Below, one piece after another: positions 25,257-34,051 of a DNA stretch of 64,000 bases. Position 1 is the stretch's first letter, and the number at the start of each line of letters is the position of its first letter. A program made the translations under genes and the position numbers. The notes beneath the pieces were generated by a model, which had not been told where the DNA came from, made no database searches, and worked only from the letters and a program-made list of their open reading frames with translations. Location: the NCBI GenBank assembly GCA_040755975.1, contig JBFLZY010000001.1:1-64000 (forward strand), given 5' to 3'. Source of the DNA: JAIMBK01 sp040755975. Lineage in GTDB: Bacteria; Bacillota; Desulfotomaculia; Desulfotomaculales; Nap2-2B.

Positions 25257-25731
25257 GCCCGGTGACGAAAACCACGGCAACTTTAAGGTATATGATCCAG
25301 CGAGCGACGGTAGCCCAGGGCCTGGCGCCGGGCCGGTGACCACCACCTGGCTGCCGGAATCGTTTAAATGGTTTGGCGACAAAAACAGGAGAGCGCTTTC
25401 CGGTCGTATATCCTTTTTTACGATCGGTAAAGATGGGGGTTTACATTTGAGTAAGGCGGCGACGGAAATTCTTAACCCGCCGGAAGGATCAAAGGTAGCT
25501 ATCGGGATAAACAAGAAATTTATCGCGCTGAAGATAAGCGATGACGGTTTCACGTTTTTCCGGGGCAAGGGCGGCTCAATCAATATATCGGCGCGGGCCT
25601 TCGCAAGACTATTGGCGGAGGAGGGCTGGCCGCTGCCCTGCCGGGTTATGCTCACGTGGGATGAAAAGAGCAAAATGCTCGTGGGCAAAAAGCCCGGGGA
25701 GGAAGTTACTCAGGCTACCCAGGCGAGTTAA
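25228..25731 (+). CDS. early protein, unknown
   Basis: 167 residues with a Gly/Pro-rich N-terminus and a beta-rich middle (RISFFTIGKDGGLHLSKAATEILNPPEGSKVAIGINKKFIALKIS). The GAG/LHLS region looks like an AbrB-type or single-strand-binding beta fold, without firm support. ATG has AAGGAGG upstream. Confidence 0.65.
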   Translation: MPRRVLRAHEPGDENHGNFKVYDPASDGSPGPGAGPVTTTWLPESFKWFGDKNRRALSGRISFFTIGKDGGLHLSKAATEILNPPEGSKVAIGINKKFIALKISDDGFTFFRGKGGSINISARAFARLLAEEGWPLPCRVMLTWDEKSKMLVGKKPGEEVTQATQAS

Positions 25732-25746
25732 TCAAAAGGGGAGGCA

Positions 25747-26124
25747 ATGGTCGTGGAGCGGCAACTAAGCCATGAGGAACAGCTAATTGCCGGCATCATC
25801 GCCGAAGCCCGGGGGCGGGCCCGGGCCGTCCAGGTAAAAGAGCTTGCCCGCCGGACGGGCATCGACGAGCGCAGGGTGCGTGAAATTGTCAAACAGCTCA
25901 TTGAAGACCATTGCCTCCCCATCGGCAGCACCAGCGGCCTGCCCGGCGGTTACTACATGATCACCGACACCAGGGAGTTGCGCCAGGTGCGCCGCTCCCT
26001 GGTCCGCCGGGCGGTGTCGATTTTGAACCGGGCCCGGACATACGACAGGGCCGGGTGGGTGAAGGAAATGGCCGGGCAGCTGGCTTTAAAACTGGAGGAG
26101 GAAGAAAAAGGAGAGGTAGGATAA
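25747..26124 (+). CDS. winged-helix protein
   Basis: 125 residues. LIAGIIAEARGRARAVQVKELARRTGIDERRVREIVKQLIEDHCLPIGST...GYYMITD is a complete winged helix with wing, of the type found in phage replication or regulatory proteins. Basic C-terminal helix. Possibly an early regulator. Confidence 0.75.
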   Translation: MVVERQLSHEEQLIAGIIAEARGRARAVQVKELARRTGIDERRVREIVKQLIEDHCLPIGSTSGLPGGYYMITDTRELRQVRRSLVRRAVSILNRARTYDRAGWVKEMAGQLALKLEEEEKGEVG

Positions 26125-26127
26125 AAT

Positions 26128-26412
26128 ATGCGCAATGTATTTGATTCAATAGTTTGTGAGAGGCGCAATCAGGTTCCGTGGGCAAGAATCGACTTTTTGG
26201 CCTTTGCAAGAGAAATGGCTTTTGAAGGAGAAGTTGTTTTGAGAATCCGGTACAGGCCGGATGTTGCGACCAGGTTTTGGTACGTCCTTGAGTGGCCGGG
26301 AGAAGACGGAAAAACTCACCGGGCGGAGTCCCAGGAATTTCAGCTTTGCCTCTGGAGGGCCGCGCAAATTGAATTGGATGCGCGAGCTAAGAAAGAAAGT
26401 GATAAAAATTAA
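26128..26412 (+). CDS. early protein, unknown
   Basis: 94 residues, starting three bases after the previous stop. A beta-rich section (GEVVLRIRYRPDVATRFWYVLEWPGEDGKTH) suggests a small barrel or sheet. It overlaps the next gene. No family recognised. Confidence 0.65.
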   Translation: MRNVFDSIVCERRNQVPWARIDFLAFAREMAFEGEVVLRIRYRPDVATRFWYVLEWPGEDGKTHRAESQEFQLCLWRAAQIELDARAKKESDKN

Positions 26413-26668
26413 CTATGAAGATGTTAAAATCATTAAACATCCCTATAAGGCAGAGATTTTGAGAAAAAGGGCCAAAGGGGTTTTATACAAAATCATCTGC
26501 AGCTACGAAGAAAAGCTTAAAGAATGGGCAAAAGAAAGCGGGATACCAGAGAAATGGATCCACAGAAGCAGAAATGGTATGCCACATATTGACTTGTGGG
26601 GAGCCATGGCGAGGAAACTGGAAAGGAGAATTGAGCATGGCCGAACCGGCGACGAAGGCGCAGATTAA
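26378..26668 (+). CDS. basic early protein, unknown
   Basis: 96 residues, start ATG 26378 (alternative GTG 26399). Very basic helical middle (HPYKAEILRKRAKGVLYKIICSYEEKLKEWAKES). It overlaps the gemA start by 32 bp. Probably nucleic-acid-binding by composition only. Confidence 0.6.
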   Translation: MRELRKKVIKINYEDVKIIKHPYKAEILRKRAKGVLYKIICSYEEKLKEWAKESGIPEKWIHRSRNGMPHIDLWGAMARKLERRIEHGRTGDEGAD

Positions 26669-27038
26669 AAAGATTTGGATTACGGCGAAGCAACTTGGTA
26701 TGGACGAAGTTGACCTGCGGGGGCTGGTCGGAAATCTTACCGGCGCGAACAGTGTCCAGGCAATGACTAAAGCCCAAGCAATCAGGTTGATCGATTACCT
26801 GCTTGACCGGCAGAATAAAGACTACCGCCCGGAGATGGCTTCCCGGCAGCAGATCTGGAAAATAAAGCAGCTGGCGGCCGAACTTGGCTGGCAGGACCAT
26901 CAGCTAAAAGGTTTTCTTCGGAAGTATGCCGGCGTCGAAAGCCTTCGCTGGTTGGACGCCAGGCGGGCGTACAACGCTATTGAAGGCTTAAAAAAGCTGA
27001 AGGAGCGAATTACTCAAAAAAATGCGGCGGAAAAATGA
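26637..27038 (+). CDS. gemA: GemA-like protein (Mu gp16, DUF1018)
   Basis: 133 residues from ATG 26637 (AAAGGAG upstream). It shows the two DUF1018 halves: KAQIKKIWITAKQLGMDEVDLRGLVGNLTGANSVQAMTKAQAIRLIDYL and ASRQQIWKIKQLAAELGWQDHQLKGFLRKYAGVESLRWLDARRA. In Mu, GemA/Mor modulate host gene expression and DNA supercoiling. It is the last sizable gene of the early operon. Confidence 0.9.
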   Translation: MAEPATKAQIKKIWITAKQLGMDEVDLRGLVGNLTGANSVQAMTKAQAIRLIDYLLDRQNKDYRPEMASRQQIWKIKQLAAELGWQDHQLKGFLRKYAGVESLRWLDARRAYNAIEGLKKLKERITQKNAAEK

Positions 27039-27114
27039 AAAAGGGATTGCCAAGTATATCAATACCGGTTATAATTTACCCAAGGAAACGAAAGGCGTTG
27101 TCGAACGAAATTGA
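27022..27114 (+). CDS. possible 30-residue peptide overlapping gemA end
   Basis: MRRKNEKGIAKYINTGYNLP... ends inside the loop of the terminator hairpin. In Mu-like phages a Mor/C-type activator often stands here; this peptide is far too short to be one. Coding status uncertain, no ribosome site. Confidence 0.25.
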   Translation: MRRKNEKGIAKYINTGYNLPKETKGVVERN

Positions 27115-27140
27115 CGTTCGGCAGCGCCCTTCGGCTTTTT
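27096..27140 (+). terminator. early-operon terminator
   Basis: A 12-bp stem CGTTGTCGAACG/CGTTCGGCAGCG (27096-27126, two G-U pairs) with a 7-base loop runs into GCC-CTTC-GGC and TTTTT (27126-27140). It divides the early genes from the lysis and head genes. No Mor/C-type activator gene or clear sigma-A late promoter is seen in 27141-27200. Confidence 0.7.
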
Positions 27141-27200
27141 AGGGGTGTCTAAAATCCGTTAGGTTTAAAAACTTAGATATAAGATCAGGAGGGATTTACG

Positions 27201-28274
27201 GTGTTTAGACTTGGGCATAATGATTGGCGTCAAGCTATTAACTATATCGAATCCTTGCCGCAGGAAGCGGAGGGCATAAAATTAACCTGTCTGCCCTCAT
27301 GGCCTGATGAGCGCGACTACAGATTCGGCGTTTTCGCCGGGATGACCCCCCTGCCCTCTGCCTTCATTCGCAAAAGCGAGATGCCGCCGGTAAGGGACCA
27401 AGGGCGCTTCGGTACTTGCGTTGGACATGCCGCCTGGGCAGTGAAGTCTTGGCAGGAGATTCAACAGAGGGATCTTCCAGATGGCGGATTATCCCCCCTT
27501 TTCATCTATTCCCGATGCAAAGCAAAAGATGGGCTGGCGGCCGCCGGGACTTATCCCCGTGTAGCTATGGAAGTGCTACGCGAGGAGGGTGTATGCTCGG
27601 AGGCATTGATGCCATATAGTCAACTGACTGGCGACGTGCGGCCACCGCAGCCCTCCACCGAAGCAATGGAGGCTGCGAAAAAGTATCGGGCGGAAGCTTA
27701 CGCACGGTTAAATGGAATCCAGGAAATTAAACGGGCTTTAATAGAGCAAGGCCCGGTCCTGGGTGCTCTGCTGGTCTGCGAAAATTTCATATATCCCGAC
27801 GGCAGCGAATATATCGACTTGCCGGAAGGGTTTTATAAAGGTGGACACGCCATCACCGTCTGCGGCTATGACGATAACCTTGTGCATTTTTACCGGAACG
27901 GCGTTGGCAGAACAGGTTTTTTCTTGATCCAAAACAGTTGGGGTGAAAAATGGGGCAACGGGGGTTTCGCCTGGTTGCCTTACGATTTTGTGGTGTATCG
28001 GTTGGTCGATCCGCCCATGCCGGTGTTTTTTGAGGCATGGTCTTGCGTAGACTTGCCCTTTGAGTTGGGAAGGGCCGGCCGGGTCGTCCTTAAAGAGGGC
28101 GAGAAAGAAGCCTGGATTGACGGCCGAATCGTCACATACGATGCTGCGCCGGAAGTTGTGGAGCCGGGCCGGATGCTGGTGCAGATTCGGCTTATTGCAG
28201 AAGCGATGGGGTTGATCGTCAACCACCAGAAAGAGACCGGGGTTGTGGAGATCATTAACCCCAGCAAGGCATAA
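27201..28274 (+). CDS. papain-like (C1A) peptidase with copper-amine-oxidase-type C-terminal domain
   Basis: 357 residues, GTG start with AGGAGGG upstream. The peptidase domain (about 55-270) has the oxyanion Gln67 and nucleophile Cys73 (RDQGRFGTCVGHAAW), catalytic His216 (GGHAITVCGYD) and Asn245 (QNSWGEKWGNGG). Residues 293-355 (RVVLKEGEKEAWIDGRIVTYD...MLVQIRLIAEAMGLIV) match the CuAO N1-like stalk domain common in exported clostridial wall proteins. No signal peptide. It stands where Mu has its endolysin, directly before the holin-like gene, so a lysis or wall-degrading role is inferred; an ejected or host-modifying protease is the alternative. Confidence 0.85.
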   Translation: MFRLGHNDWRQAINYIESLPQEAEGIKLTCLPSWPDERDYRFGVFAGMTPLPSAFIRKSEMPPVRDQGRFGTCVGHAAWAVKSWQEIQQRDLPDGGLSPLFIYSRCKAKDGLAAAGTYPRVAMEVLREEGVCSEALMPYSQLTGDVRPPQPSTEAMEAAKKYRAEAYARLNGIQEIKRALIEQGPVLGALLVCENFIYPDGSEYIDLPEGFYKGGHAITVCGYDDNLVHFYRNGVGRTGFFLIQNSWGEKWGNGGFAWLPYDFVVYRLVDPPMPVFFEAWSCVDLPFELGRAGRVVLKEGEKEAWIDGRIVTYDAAPEVVEPGRMLVQIRLIAEAMGLIVNHQKETGVVEIINPSKA

Positions 28275-28356
28275 ACACGAACCTTGAGGAAAGGGGGAGG
28301 TTCGGGCATGCACGGGCCTCCCCCGCTAAAACATACCAAAAGCGGGGTGTTTAGTT

Positions 28357-28803
28357 ATGTGGGAACAGATTCAGCCGGCGGTGATGGATCTAATTAGTGG
28401 CGTGGCGGTGGCTCTGGTCGGACTTGCTTCAGCTTATGCGATTTTTTACATCAGACAAGCGACAGCGAAAGTGCAAGCTGAGACGGCCCGGATCCAGGAT
28501 CAGGCGCAGAAAGAACTCATTTGGCACGCCACGCAGCGCCTGCAAGATGTGGCGGAAAAAATCGTGGCCAAGATCGAGCAGACCGTCGCGGGTGAGCTAC
28601 GCCAGGCGGTCAAGGACGGCAAGGTGGACCGGGCGGAATTGCTAGCCCTGGGGAAAAGAGCGTATAACGAAGTTATAGCTACTGTTGAACCGGAGGTTGT
28701 GCAGGTGTTACAGGAAAACCTGGGGGACCTCAAGACTTATTTAGAAAGCACAATTGAGGCCCAGGTTAAAAAGCTGAAAGACGGGGGTAAGGGCGATAGA
28801 TGA
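28357..28803 (+). CDS. holin-like protein (LLH type)
   Basis: 148 residues: short N-terminus, one membrane helix (ISGVAVALVGLASAYAIFYI, about 12-32) and a long coiled-coil region ending in basic residues. This matches LLH-type phage holins. A G+C-rich hairpin (28294-28326, GGGGGAGG/CCTCCCCC) lies before it. With the upstream peptidase it would form a lysis pair. Confidence 0.75.
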   Translation: MWEQIQPAVMDLISGVAVALVGLASAYAIFYIRQATAKVQAETARIQDQAQKELIWHATQRLQDVAEKIVAKIEQTVAGELRQAVKDGKVDRAELLALGKRAYNEVIATVEPEVVQVLQENLGDLKTYLESTIEAQVKKLKDGGKGDR

Positions 28804-29144
28804 GCGAAGCGGTGCAGGCCCTCCCTCCGGCAATGCTTCTCCCCGCTCTATTGATTGTCACCAGCTTGCTGGGAACGGCAACGTTGATCATTGGTTATTT
28901 TCTGAAAGACTGGAAGGCGGCGCAGAAAGAAAAGGACGCCGCCCAGGACCAGGCGATCGAAGGTGTCAGAAAAGATATCGCGGATTTTAAGGCGGCCCTT
29001 CCCCACCACTACGTTTTGCGCGACGATTTTATCCGGGCGGTGGCCGGCCTTGATTTAAAGATGGACCGGATGGCCAGGGAGGTCAGCGAGATCAACAAAA
29101 GCCTGGCCCGGTTGCTGGGAGGGATAAGCGATGTTCACCAATGA
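28800..29144 (+). CDS. Mu gp25-like membrane protein (DUF2730-like)
   Basis: 114 residues with one N-terminal membrane helix (MLLPALLIVTSLLGTATLIIGYFL) and a coiled coil (AGLDLKMDRMAREVSEINKSLARLL). The size, layout and position before the gp26 and gp27 analogues fit Mu gp25. It overlaps its neighbours by 4 and 14 bp. A role in lysis or packaging is not established. Confidence 0.7.
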   Translation: MSEAVQALPPAMLLPALLIVTSLLGTATLIIGYFLKDWKAAQKEKDAAQDQAIEGVRKDIADFKAALPHHYVLRDDFIRAVAGLDLKMDRMAREVSEINKSLARLLGGISDVHQ

Positions 29145-29439
29145 GGCGCGCGAGCTGCGCGGGTTTATCCTGACTATGTGCCGGCACAATTACCCCCATG
29201 GCTGTAGCGACAGATTGATCGCGGTCACTCTGGGTGAAAACCAGTTTTCTTCCTCCCCTGCCCTTTTGCGGGCGCACTTAGAGTACCTGGAGGAAAAAGG
29301 TTACGTCCGGCTTGAGGAAATCCGCGACGGCCACTTAGGGGTAAGCCGCGTGCTGGTCTATATAACCGCTAAGGGGATCGATTTGCTGGAGGGAAGTATC
29401 CCGCCCGATCCCGGCATTTTGGTCCTGGCGCGGGAGTGA
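29131..29439 (+). CDS. Mu gp26-like winged-helix protein
   Basis: 102 residues with a compact winged helix (RGFILTMCRHNYPHGCSDRLIAVTL...LLRAHLEYLEEKGYVRLEEIRDG...VYITAKGIDLLEG). It sits between the gp25 and gp27 analogues as in Mu-like phages. Function unknown, possibly linked to packaging. Confidence 0.75.
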   Translation: MFTNEARELRGFILTMCRHNYPHGCSDRLIAVTLGENQFSSSPALLRAHLEYLEEKGYVRLEEIRDGHLGVSRVLVYITAKGIDLLEGSIPPDPGILVLARE

Positions 29440-29993
29440 GGGCAATGACCAGGCGCAAACACCATAAGGTGGCCACGTTGCCGGCTGAAGTTGTGGAAGC
29501 GGTCAACGAAATGTTGGTCAGGGGGCATACCTACGAGGAGATTGCCGACTGGCTGCATCAGATGGGCACCCCGGTCAGTCGGTCGGCCGTGGGGCGCTAC
29601 GGGAAGGACTTTTTGGCCCGATTGGAGCGCGTGAAACTGGCCCGGGACCAGGCCAAAGCGATTGTGGAAAGCAACGCCGGTGAGCCGGGAACCCAATTGG
29701 CAGAAGCAACCACGGAGCTGGCCATGAGCATGGTCATGGAAACGCTGGTCAGCTTGGACGAGAAAGACGGCAAAAAAGTGGTCGAACTTTTGAAGGTGAT
29801 CCCCCGGCTGGCTGATTCGGCCACCCGTAGAGAATCGTTAAAATTCCAGTTTAATAGAGGCGTCGATGCCGCAGTGAATAGATTTAAAGAGCAGTTGCGC
29901 AAAGAGATCGGCAGCAACCACCCGGAGCTGGAAAAACAAATTTTCGCTATTCTTGACCAGGTGGCGGACCAAACCAAACAAGCCAAAGTGTAG
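29436..29993 (+). CDS. small terminase subunit (DUF3486, Mu gp27)
   Basis: 185 residues. N-terminal helix-turn-helix (LPAEVVEAVNEMLVRGHTYEEIADWLHQMGTPVSRSAVGRYGKDF) and a helical oligomerisation region, the DUF3486 layout. It should recognise prophage DNA for packaging together with the next gene product. Confidence 0.9.
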   Translation: MRAMTRRKHHKVATLPAEVVEAVNEMLVRGHTYEEIADWLHQMGTPVSRSAVGRYGKDFLARLERVKLARDQAKAIVESNAGEPGTQLAEATTELAMSMVMETLVSLDEKDGKKVVELLKVIPRLADSATRRESLKFQFNRGVDAAVNRFKEQLRKEIGSNHPELEKQIFAILDQVADQTKQAKV

Positions 29994-31640
29994 GTGCTGG
30001 CGATGCTTTTAAAGGAACTGGTGGGTGAAAGGCAGACCGGGCTGGACTTTGCCGAATGGATGCGCAGAAACGTGCGCCTGGACGACGGCCGTCCCTGGGA
30101 CATCAACAACCGCCGGGCGCTGGTGGAGATCGTCAGCAACCGGCACCATCGGCAAATGACCATTTTAAAGGGCGCTCAGACCGGCTTCTCCACGTTGTTC
30201 CTGGGGTTTGCCATGTACCTGCTGGACCAGATGCGGCGCAACGTGATTTACTTTTTGCCCACGCAGAAGATGTCCGACCGGTTTTCCACCACCCGCATGG
30301 ACAGCTTCGTGAACCGCAGCGAATACCTGCGCAGCCGGCTCAAGGGTACTGACCAGACGGGGTTAAAAGAGATCGACACCCATTTTCTGTATTTCATCGG
30401 CTTGCAAAGCGTGCTGGGGGCGATCAGCATCCCCAGCGACTGCAACCTTTACGACGAGGTAGACCTGATTGACCAGGAGAATTTAGATTGGTCCTTGGAC
30501 CGCATCGCCGCCTCCGATCTGGCGCTGTTACGTTTTTTCTCAGTAGGGATGTTCCCGGGAATCGGGATCGACGAGCGCTACCAGGACGGCGACCAGCGCA
30601 AGTGGCACGTGAGATGTGAAGGATGCCGCCACGAACAGGTGGTGGAAGATGAGTTCCCCGACAACTTTGTCCGCAAGGACGGAGAAATCATGCTGGTTTG
30701 CGTCCTGTGCGGCCGCCGCCTGGACGTGAACCAGGGGTGCTGGGTGCCGGATTTCCCGGACCGGTCCGCCGACCATATCAGCTACCGGGTACCTCAGCTG
30801 ATCATGCCCGGGCTAAATCTGGCGTTCATCTGGGACCGCTGGCAGAAGGCCCAGAGCAAGCCCAGCAAGCTGGCCAAGTTCCGCTGCTCGGTGCTGGCCA
30901 AGCCCGACGGGGGCGACATGCAGCCGATCACCGACGAGGTTTTAAAGAGGGTTGAGCATGCTGCCGGCTACTACTTCTGCGATTACTGGCGCGATACCGT
31001 CACCGGCATCGGGATCGACATGGGGGACCGGGCGCACGTCGCCGTCGTGGCCCCCCTGGACTGGGAGGGAATCCGCTGCCTGTACTTCGAGGAACTGGAC
31101 GTTGAGGACCTAGTGGAACGGGTAAAGGTCCTAGAGAAAGAGTTTAGCGCCGGCGCGCTGGTGATCGACGCCCTGCCGGAGAAAACTACCAGCAAGCAGG
31201 TGGTGCGCAGTCTGGAAAAGGCCGCCGGGTACATTCAATACTTCAAAGGCACGGACGTTCAGGAAAAAGAGGAAGGCGAGGGCGACCGGGCGGTCAGGGT
31301 GGTGACCGTGGACCGCGACGAATCCCTTGATGAAACAACCGACCTTTTTGCCGCCTCCCCACCCCTGGCGCTTTTGCCCAAACCCCGGACGGTGGATGAG
31401 GAGAAGACCCTGGAGACGGTGAAGAAGCACCTCAAAAGGCTGGTCAAGGAAAAGGACAAGGAAGGCGAGGACGCGACTATCCACTACAAGAAAAATGTGC
31501 CCAACCACTACGGCATGGCGATCAACTCGGCGCGGATTGCCTTATGGTTGGCCGCCGGCAAAGGAAGTAAAGGGCGCAGGTCCGGCCTTACCGGCGGGCG
31601 GGTTGTAGGGCGCAGTATAACGGAGGAATTGCGTTGGTAA
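29994..31640 (+). CDS. large terminase subunit (GpA/gp28 type)
   Basis: About 548 residues (GTG 29994, or ATG 30003). ATPase motor with a Walker A variant (LKGAQTGFST, about 55-64) and a Walker B-like CNLYDEVD (about 144-151), then a zinc-ribbon pair (CEGCRHEQ and CVLCGRR, about 208-242), then the nuclease domain with acidic residues (GIGIDMGDRAHVAVV and ALVIDALPE). It packages DNA into the prohead. The zinc ribbon is typical of GpA-type terminases. Confidence 0.9.
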   Translation: MLAMLLKELVGERQTGLDFAEWMRRNVRLDDGRPWDINNRRALVEIVSNRHHRQMTILKGAQTGFSTLFLGFAMYLLDQMRRNVIYFLPTQKMSDRFSTTRMDSFVNRSEYLRSRLKGTDQTGLKEIDTHFLYFIGLQSVLGAISIPSDCNLYDEVDLIDQENLDWSLDRIAASDLALLRFFSVGMFPGIGIDERYQDGDQRKWHVRCEGCRHEQVVEDEFPDNFVRKDGEIMLVCVLCGRRLDVNQGCWVPDFPDRSADHISYRVPQLIMPGLNLAFIWDRWQKAQSKPSKLAKFRCSVLAKPDGGDMQPITDEVLKRVEHAAGYYFCDYWRDTVTGIGIDMGDRAHVAVVAPLDWEGIRCLYFEELDVEDLVERVKVLEKEFSAGALVIDALPEKTTSKQVVRSLEKAAGYIQYFKGTDVQEKEEGEGDRAVRVVTVDRDESLDETTDLFAASPPLALLPKPRTVDEEKTLETVKKHLKRLVKEKDKEGEDATIHYKKNVPNHYGMAINSARIALWLAAGKGSKGRRSGLTGGRVVGRSITEELRW

Positions 31641-31652
31641 GGCGGTGAAAAA

Positions 31653-32933
31653 GTGGCGGAATACAGGCCCCAGGTCGGCCAGATCGGCAGTCAGCTTTCG
31701 GTAACGTTTAATCTCTTTGACGGCGCGGTGCTCAACCCCGACGCCGCCCTGGTATACGAATTTGAGCGCATGCTGGATACCGACGAAACAGTCTCCGCGG
31801 CGTTCTATTTCTTGACCATGTGCGTGATCAGCCACCTGGGGGAATACGACCACAGCGATAAAAACATCGCGGAGTTCGTCCGGGAATGCTTCGAAAAAAT
31901 AGACGGAAGCCTGGTCCTGGCCTGCGAGGACATTCTATCCGCACTTTGGGCCGGGTACTCGGTGACAGAGATTGTCTACCGGCCGGAGGGCCAGCGCCTG
32001 ATTATAGATTACCTGGCCACCTACCACCCTTCTACAATAACTTTTGTCATTGATCAGCGCGGGAGATTGAAGGAAGTTAAGCAGATAAATACTTATCATC
32101 CCCTGGGGGTTATGCTCCCGTCTGAAAAATGCATTATTTTTTCTTACCGTAAGAGATTTAATGACTATTACGGAAAGAGCGCTTTTAAGCCCGTGCGTAA
32201 AAACTGGCTGCTCAAAGATACCTTTTTGAAGATGTGGGCAAGCGCCCTTGACAAGTTTGGTACCCCCCTGGTGGTGGCAATTGTTCCCGAGGGAAATATT
32301 ACCGATCCCGAGACTAAACAAGAAATTAGCCAGTTGGAGTATACAACAAAACTTTTAGCCAACTTGCAGCACGGGACAGCGCTGGCGCTTTCAGCCAGCG
32401 ACGCCGGCATTGGGAAGCAGTCCCAGCTCCCTGATATCAAGGCGCTGTCCACCGGCGGAGTTGGCGCTGGCGGAGCTTTTAACTCAGCGATCGGCTATTT
32501 TAACAAGATGATTTGCAGGGGATTGCTTATTCCTTCCCTGCTCTTCGATGAGGGAGCCAGATCCGGGAGTCTTGCCCTCGGTACATCGCACTTTTATAGC
32601 TTTTTGCTTATGGTCAAGGCAATTTACAACCAGCTCAAGGAGGTGTTGCTCGATCAGCTGATTGCCCGGCTGATTGATTATAATTTCGGTCCGCAAGACG
32701 ACTATGGGGATTTTACAGAAAAACCACCATCGCCGGAGGAGCTCGAAACATGGTCGAAAATCTTTGATAGCCTGGTCAACAGCGGGATCATGGACACCAC
32801 AGAGGAAACGGATCTCAATTTTGCGCGCAAGAAAATCGGTTTGCCGCCCCGACCCCTTTTAAAGAGCAGCTTGCAACAGCAAGCTGAAATGGCGGTGGCG
32901 CAATACGACCGGTACCTAAGGGCGGGGGCTTGA
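31653..32933 (+). CDS. portal protein (DUF935, Mu gp29)
   Basis: 426 residues. YEFERMLDTDETVSAAFYFLTMCV, LSALWAGYSVTEIVYR, FSYRKRFNDYYGKSAFKPVRKNWLLKDTFLKMWASALDKFGTPL are hallmarks of the DUF935 portal. It forms the dodecameric ring at the head vertex. Its TGA overlaps the next ATG. Confidence 0.93.
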   Translation: MAEYRPQVGQIGSQLSVTFNLFDGAVLNPDAALVYEFERMLDTDETVSAAFYFLTMCVISHLGEYDHSDKNIAEFVRECFEKIDGSLVLACEDILSALWAGYSVTEIVYRPEGQRLIIDYLATYHPSTITFVIDQRGRLKEVKQINTYHPLGVMLPSEKCIIFSYRKRFNDYYGKSAFKPVRKNWLLKDTFLKMWASALDKFGTPLVVAIVPEGNITDPETKQEISQLEYTTKLLANLQHGTALALSASDAGIGKQSQLPDIKALSTGGVGAGGAFNSAIGYFNKMICRGLLIPSLLFDEGARSGSLALGTSHFYSFLLMVKAIYNQLKEVLLDQLIARLIDYNFGPQDDYGDFTEKPPSPEELETWSKIFDSLVNSGIMDTTEETDLNFARKKIGLPPRPLLKSSLQQQAEMAVAQYDRYLRAGA

Positions 32934-33772
32934 TGGAAATGGAGCAGGCGCTATTTAGGCAGCTCGACGAGGCTGAAACAAAAACTCTGGTTGAATATGA
33001 AAAGTGGCTTAGCGGCTACCTTGCATCAATCCCCTGGGGGCAGCTTGAACGTGAACGCAAAAAAGGCAAATTAGAACTTGGTCAACTCGATAAAATTTTG
33101 CCCCGCCCGGACGAAACTGCCCTGGTAAAAGTTTTTAGTAAACACGGCAGCGAAATGGTAGTGGCGGGTAAAGCACACGGCGACATGCTAATTGCGGACA
33201 TACACAAGAAATACGGCAAGAAGAGCCTGACCGGTTACCCCGGGTTTGATTTTGACTATCAGCAGGACCCCCGGGTCATTCCACTTCTGGCCATTGAGGC
33301 GATGGAAAAAAGGGCGTTGGTACTGGCCGGCAACGTAAGTGCCGATATTGCGGCAGAGGTAAAGAAAATTATCATCGGCTTCATGGTGGAAGCGACCAGG
33401 GAAGAAGCGGAAAGCCAGGTTGCGGAATTGCTGCGGACTAACCGGGACCGGGGCAGCTTAATCGTCACCACGGAGACAACCTACGCATACAACCGGGGGC
33501 GCCTGGCCAGCTTCGCGGAAAACCGGGTCGACTACGTGCAGTTTTCGGCGGTGATGGACGCCAGGACCAGCCCGCAGTGCCGCAGCCGGCACGGACTGGT
33601 CATGGCGATGAACGACCCGAGGCTGTCGGGAAATACCCCGCCCCTGCACGGGCGCTGCCGGTCGGTGCTCGTGCCGGTCTACGGCGCGTACCAGCCAGAG
33701 CTGATTACGCCGGAACGGTTGAATTGGGATGAAGTCGCCCCGCTGCCCAAGGGGTGGCGGACGGCGGCTTAA
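32933..33772 (+). CDS. head morphogenesis protein (Mu F family)
   Basis: 279 residues from ATG 32933. The C-terminal Mu F domain (YAYNRGRLASFAENRVDYVQFSAVMDARTSPQCRSRHGLVMAMND...LHGRCRSVLVPV) has the conserved Cys and His-x-R-Cys-R. A minor head protein needed for prohead assembly. Coupled to the portal gene. Confidence 0.92.
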   Translation: MEMEQALFRQLDEAETKTLVEYEKWLSGYLASIPWGQLERERKKGKLELGQLDKILPRPDETALVKVFSKHGSEMVVAGKAHGDMLIADIHKKYGKKSLTGYPGFDFDYQQDPRVIPLLAIEAMEKRALVLAGNVSADIAAEVKKIIIGFMVEATREEAESQVAELLRTNRDRGSLIVTTETTYAYNRGRLASFAENRVDYVQFSAVMDARTSPQCRSRHGLVMAMNDPRLSGNTPPLHGRCRSVLVPVYGAYQPELITPERLNWDEVAPLPKGWRTAA

Positions 33773-33794
33773 AATAACGGAGGGAGGTATTCAA

Positions 33795-34025
33795 ATGATT
33801 GATTATGCAGAGACCCAGGTTGGGGATATTCTTCGCATTGTCGGCGCGGGCGCTCCTGGGTATGCCAAGAACGGCGACTTGGTCAGGGTGCTGGAGGTTC
33901 ATAAGAACAGCGTTATAGTTGAAAACCGGGATGGGCTGACCTGTGAGTTTATCTTTAATTGCGGCGCCGCCCGGCTAGAGCCGACCGAGTGGAAAAATGA
34001 TTTTCCGCCTGAGGATGCCTCTTAA
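33795..34025 (+). CDS. small head-region protein, unknown
   Basis: 76 residues from ATG 33795 (GGAGG seven bases upstream). VGDILRIVGAGAPGYAKNGDLVRVLEVHKNSVIVENRDG looks like a small beta-barrel (KOW/SH3-like). It lies between the MuF and protease genes. No family recognised. Confidence 0.75.
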   Translation: MIDYAETQVGDILRIVGAGAPGYAKNGDLVRVLEVHKNSVIVENRDGLTCEFIFNCGAARLEPTEWKNDFPPEDAS

Positions 34026-34051
34026 AACTCCCGCGAAAAGAGGGTGAAAGT

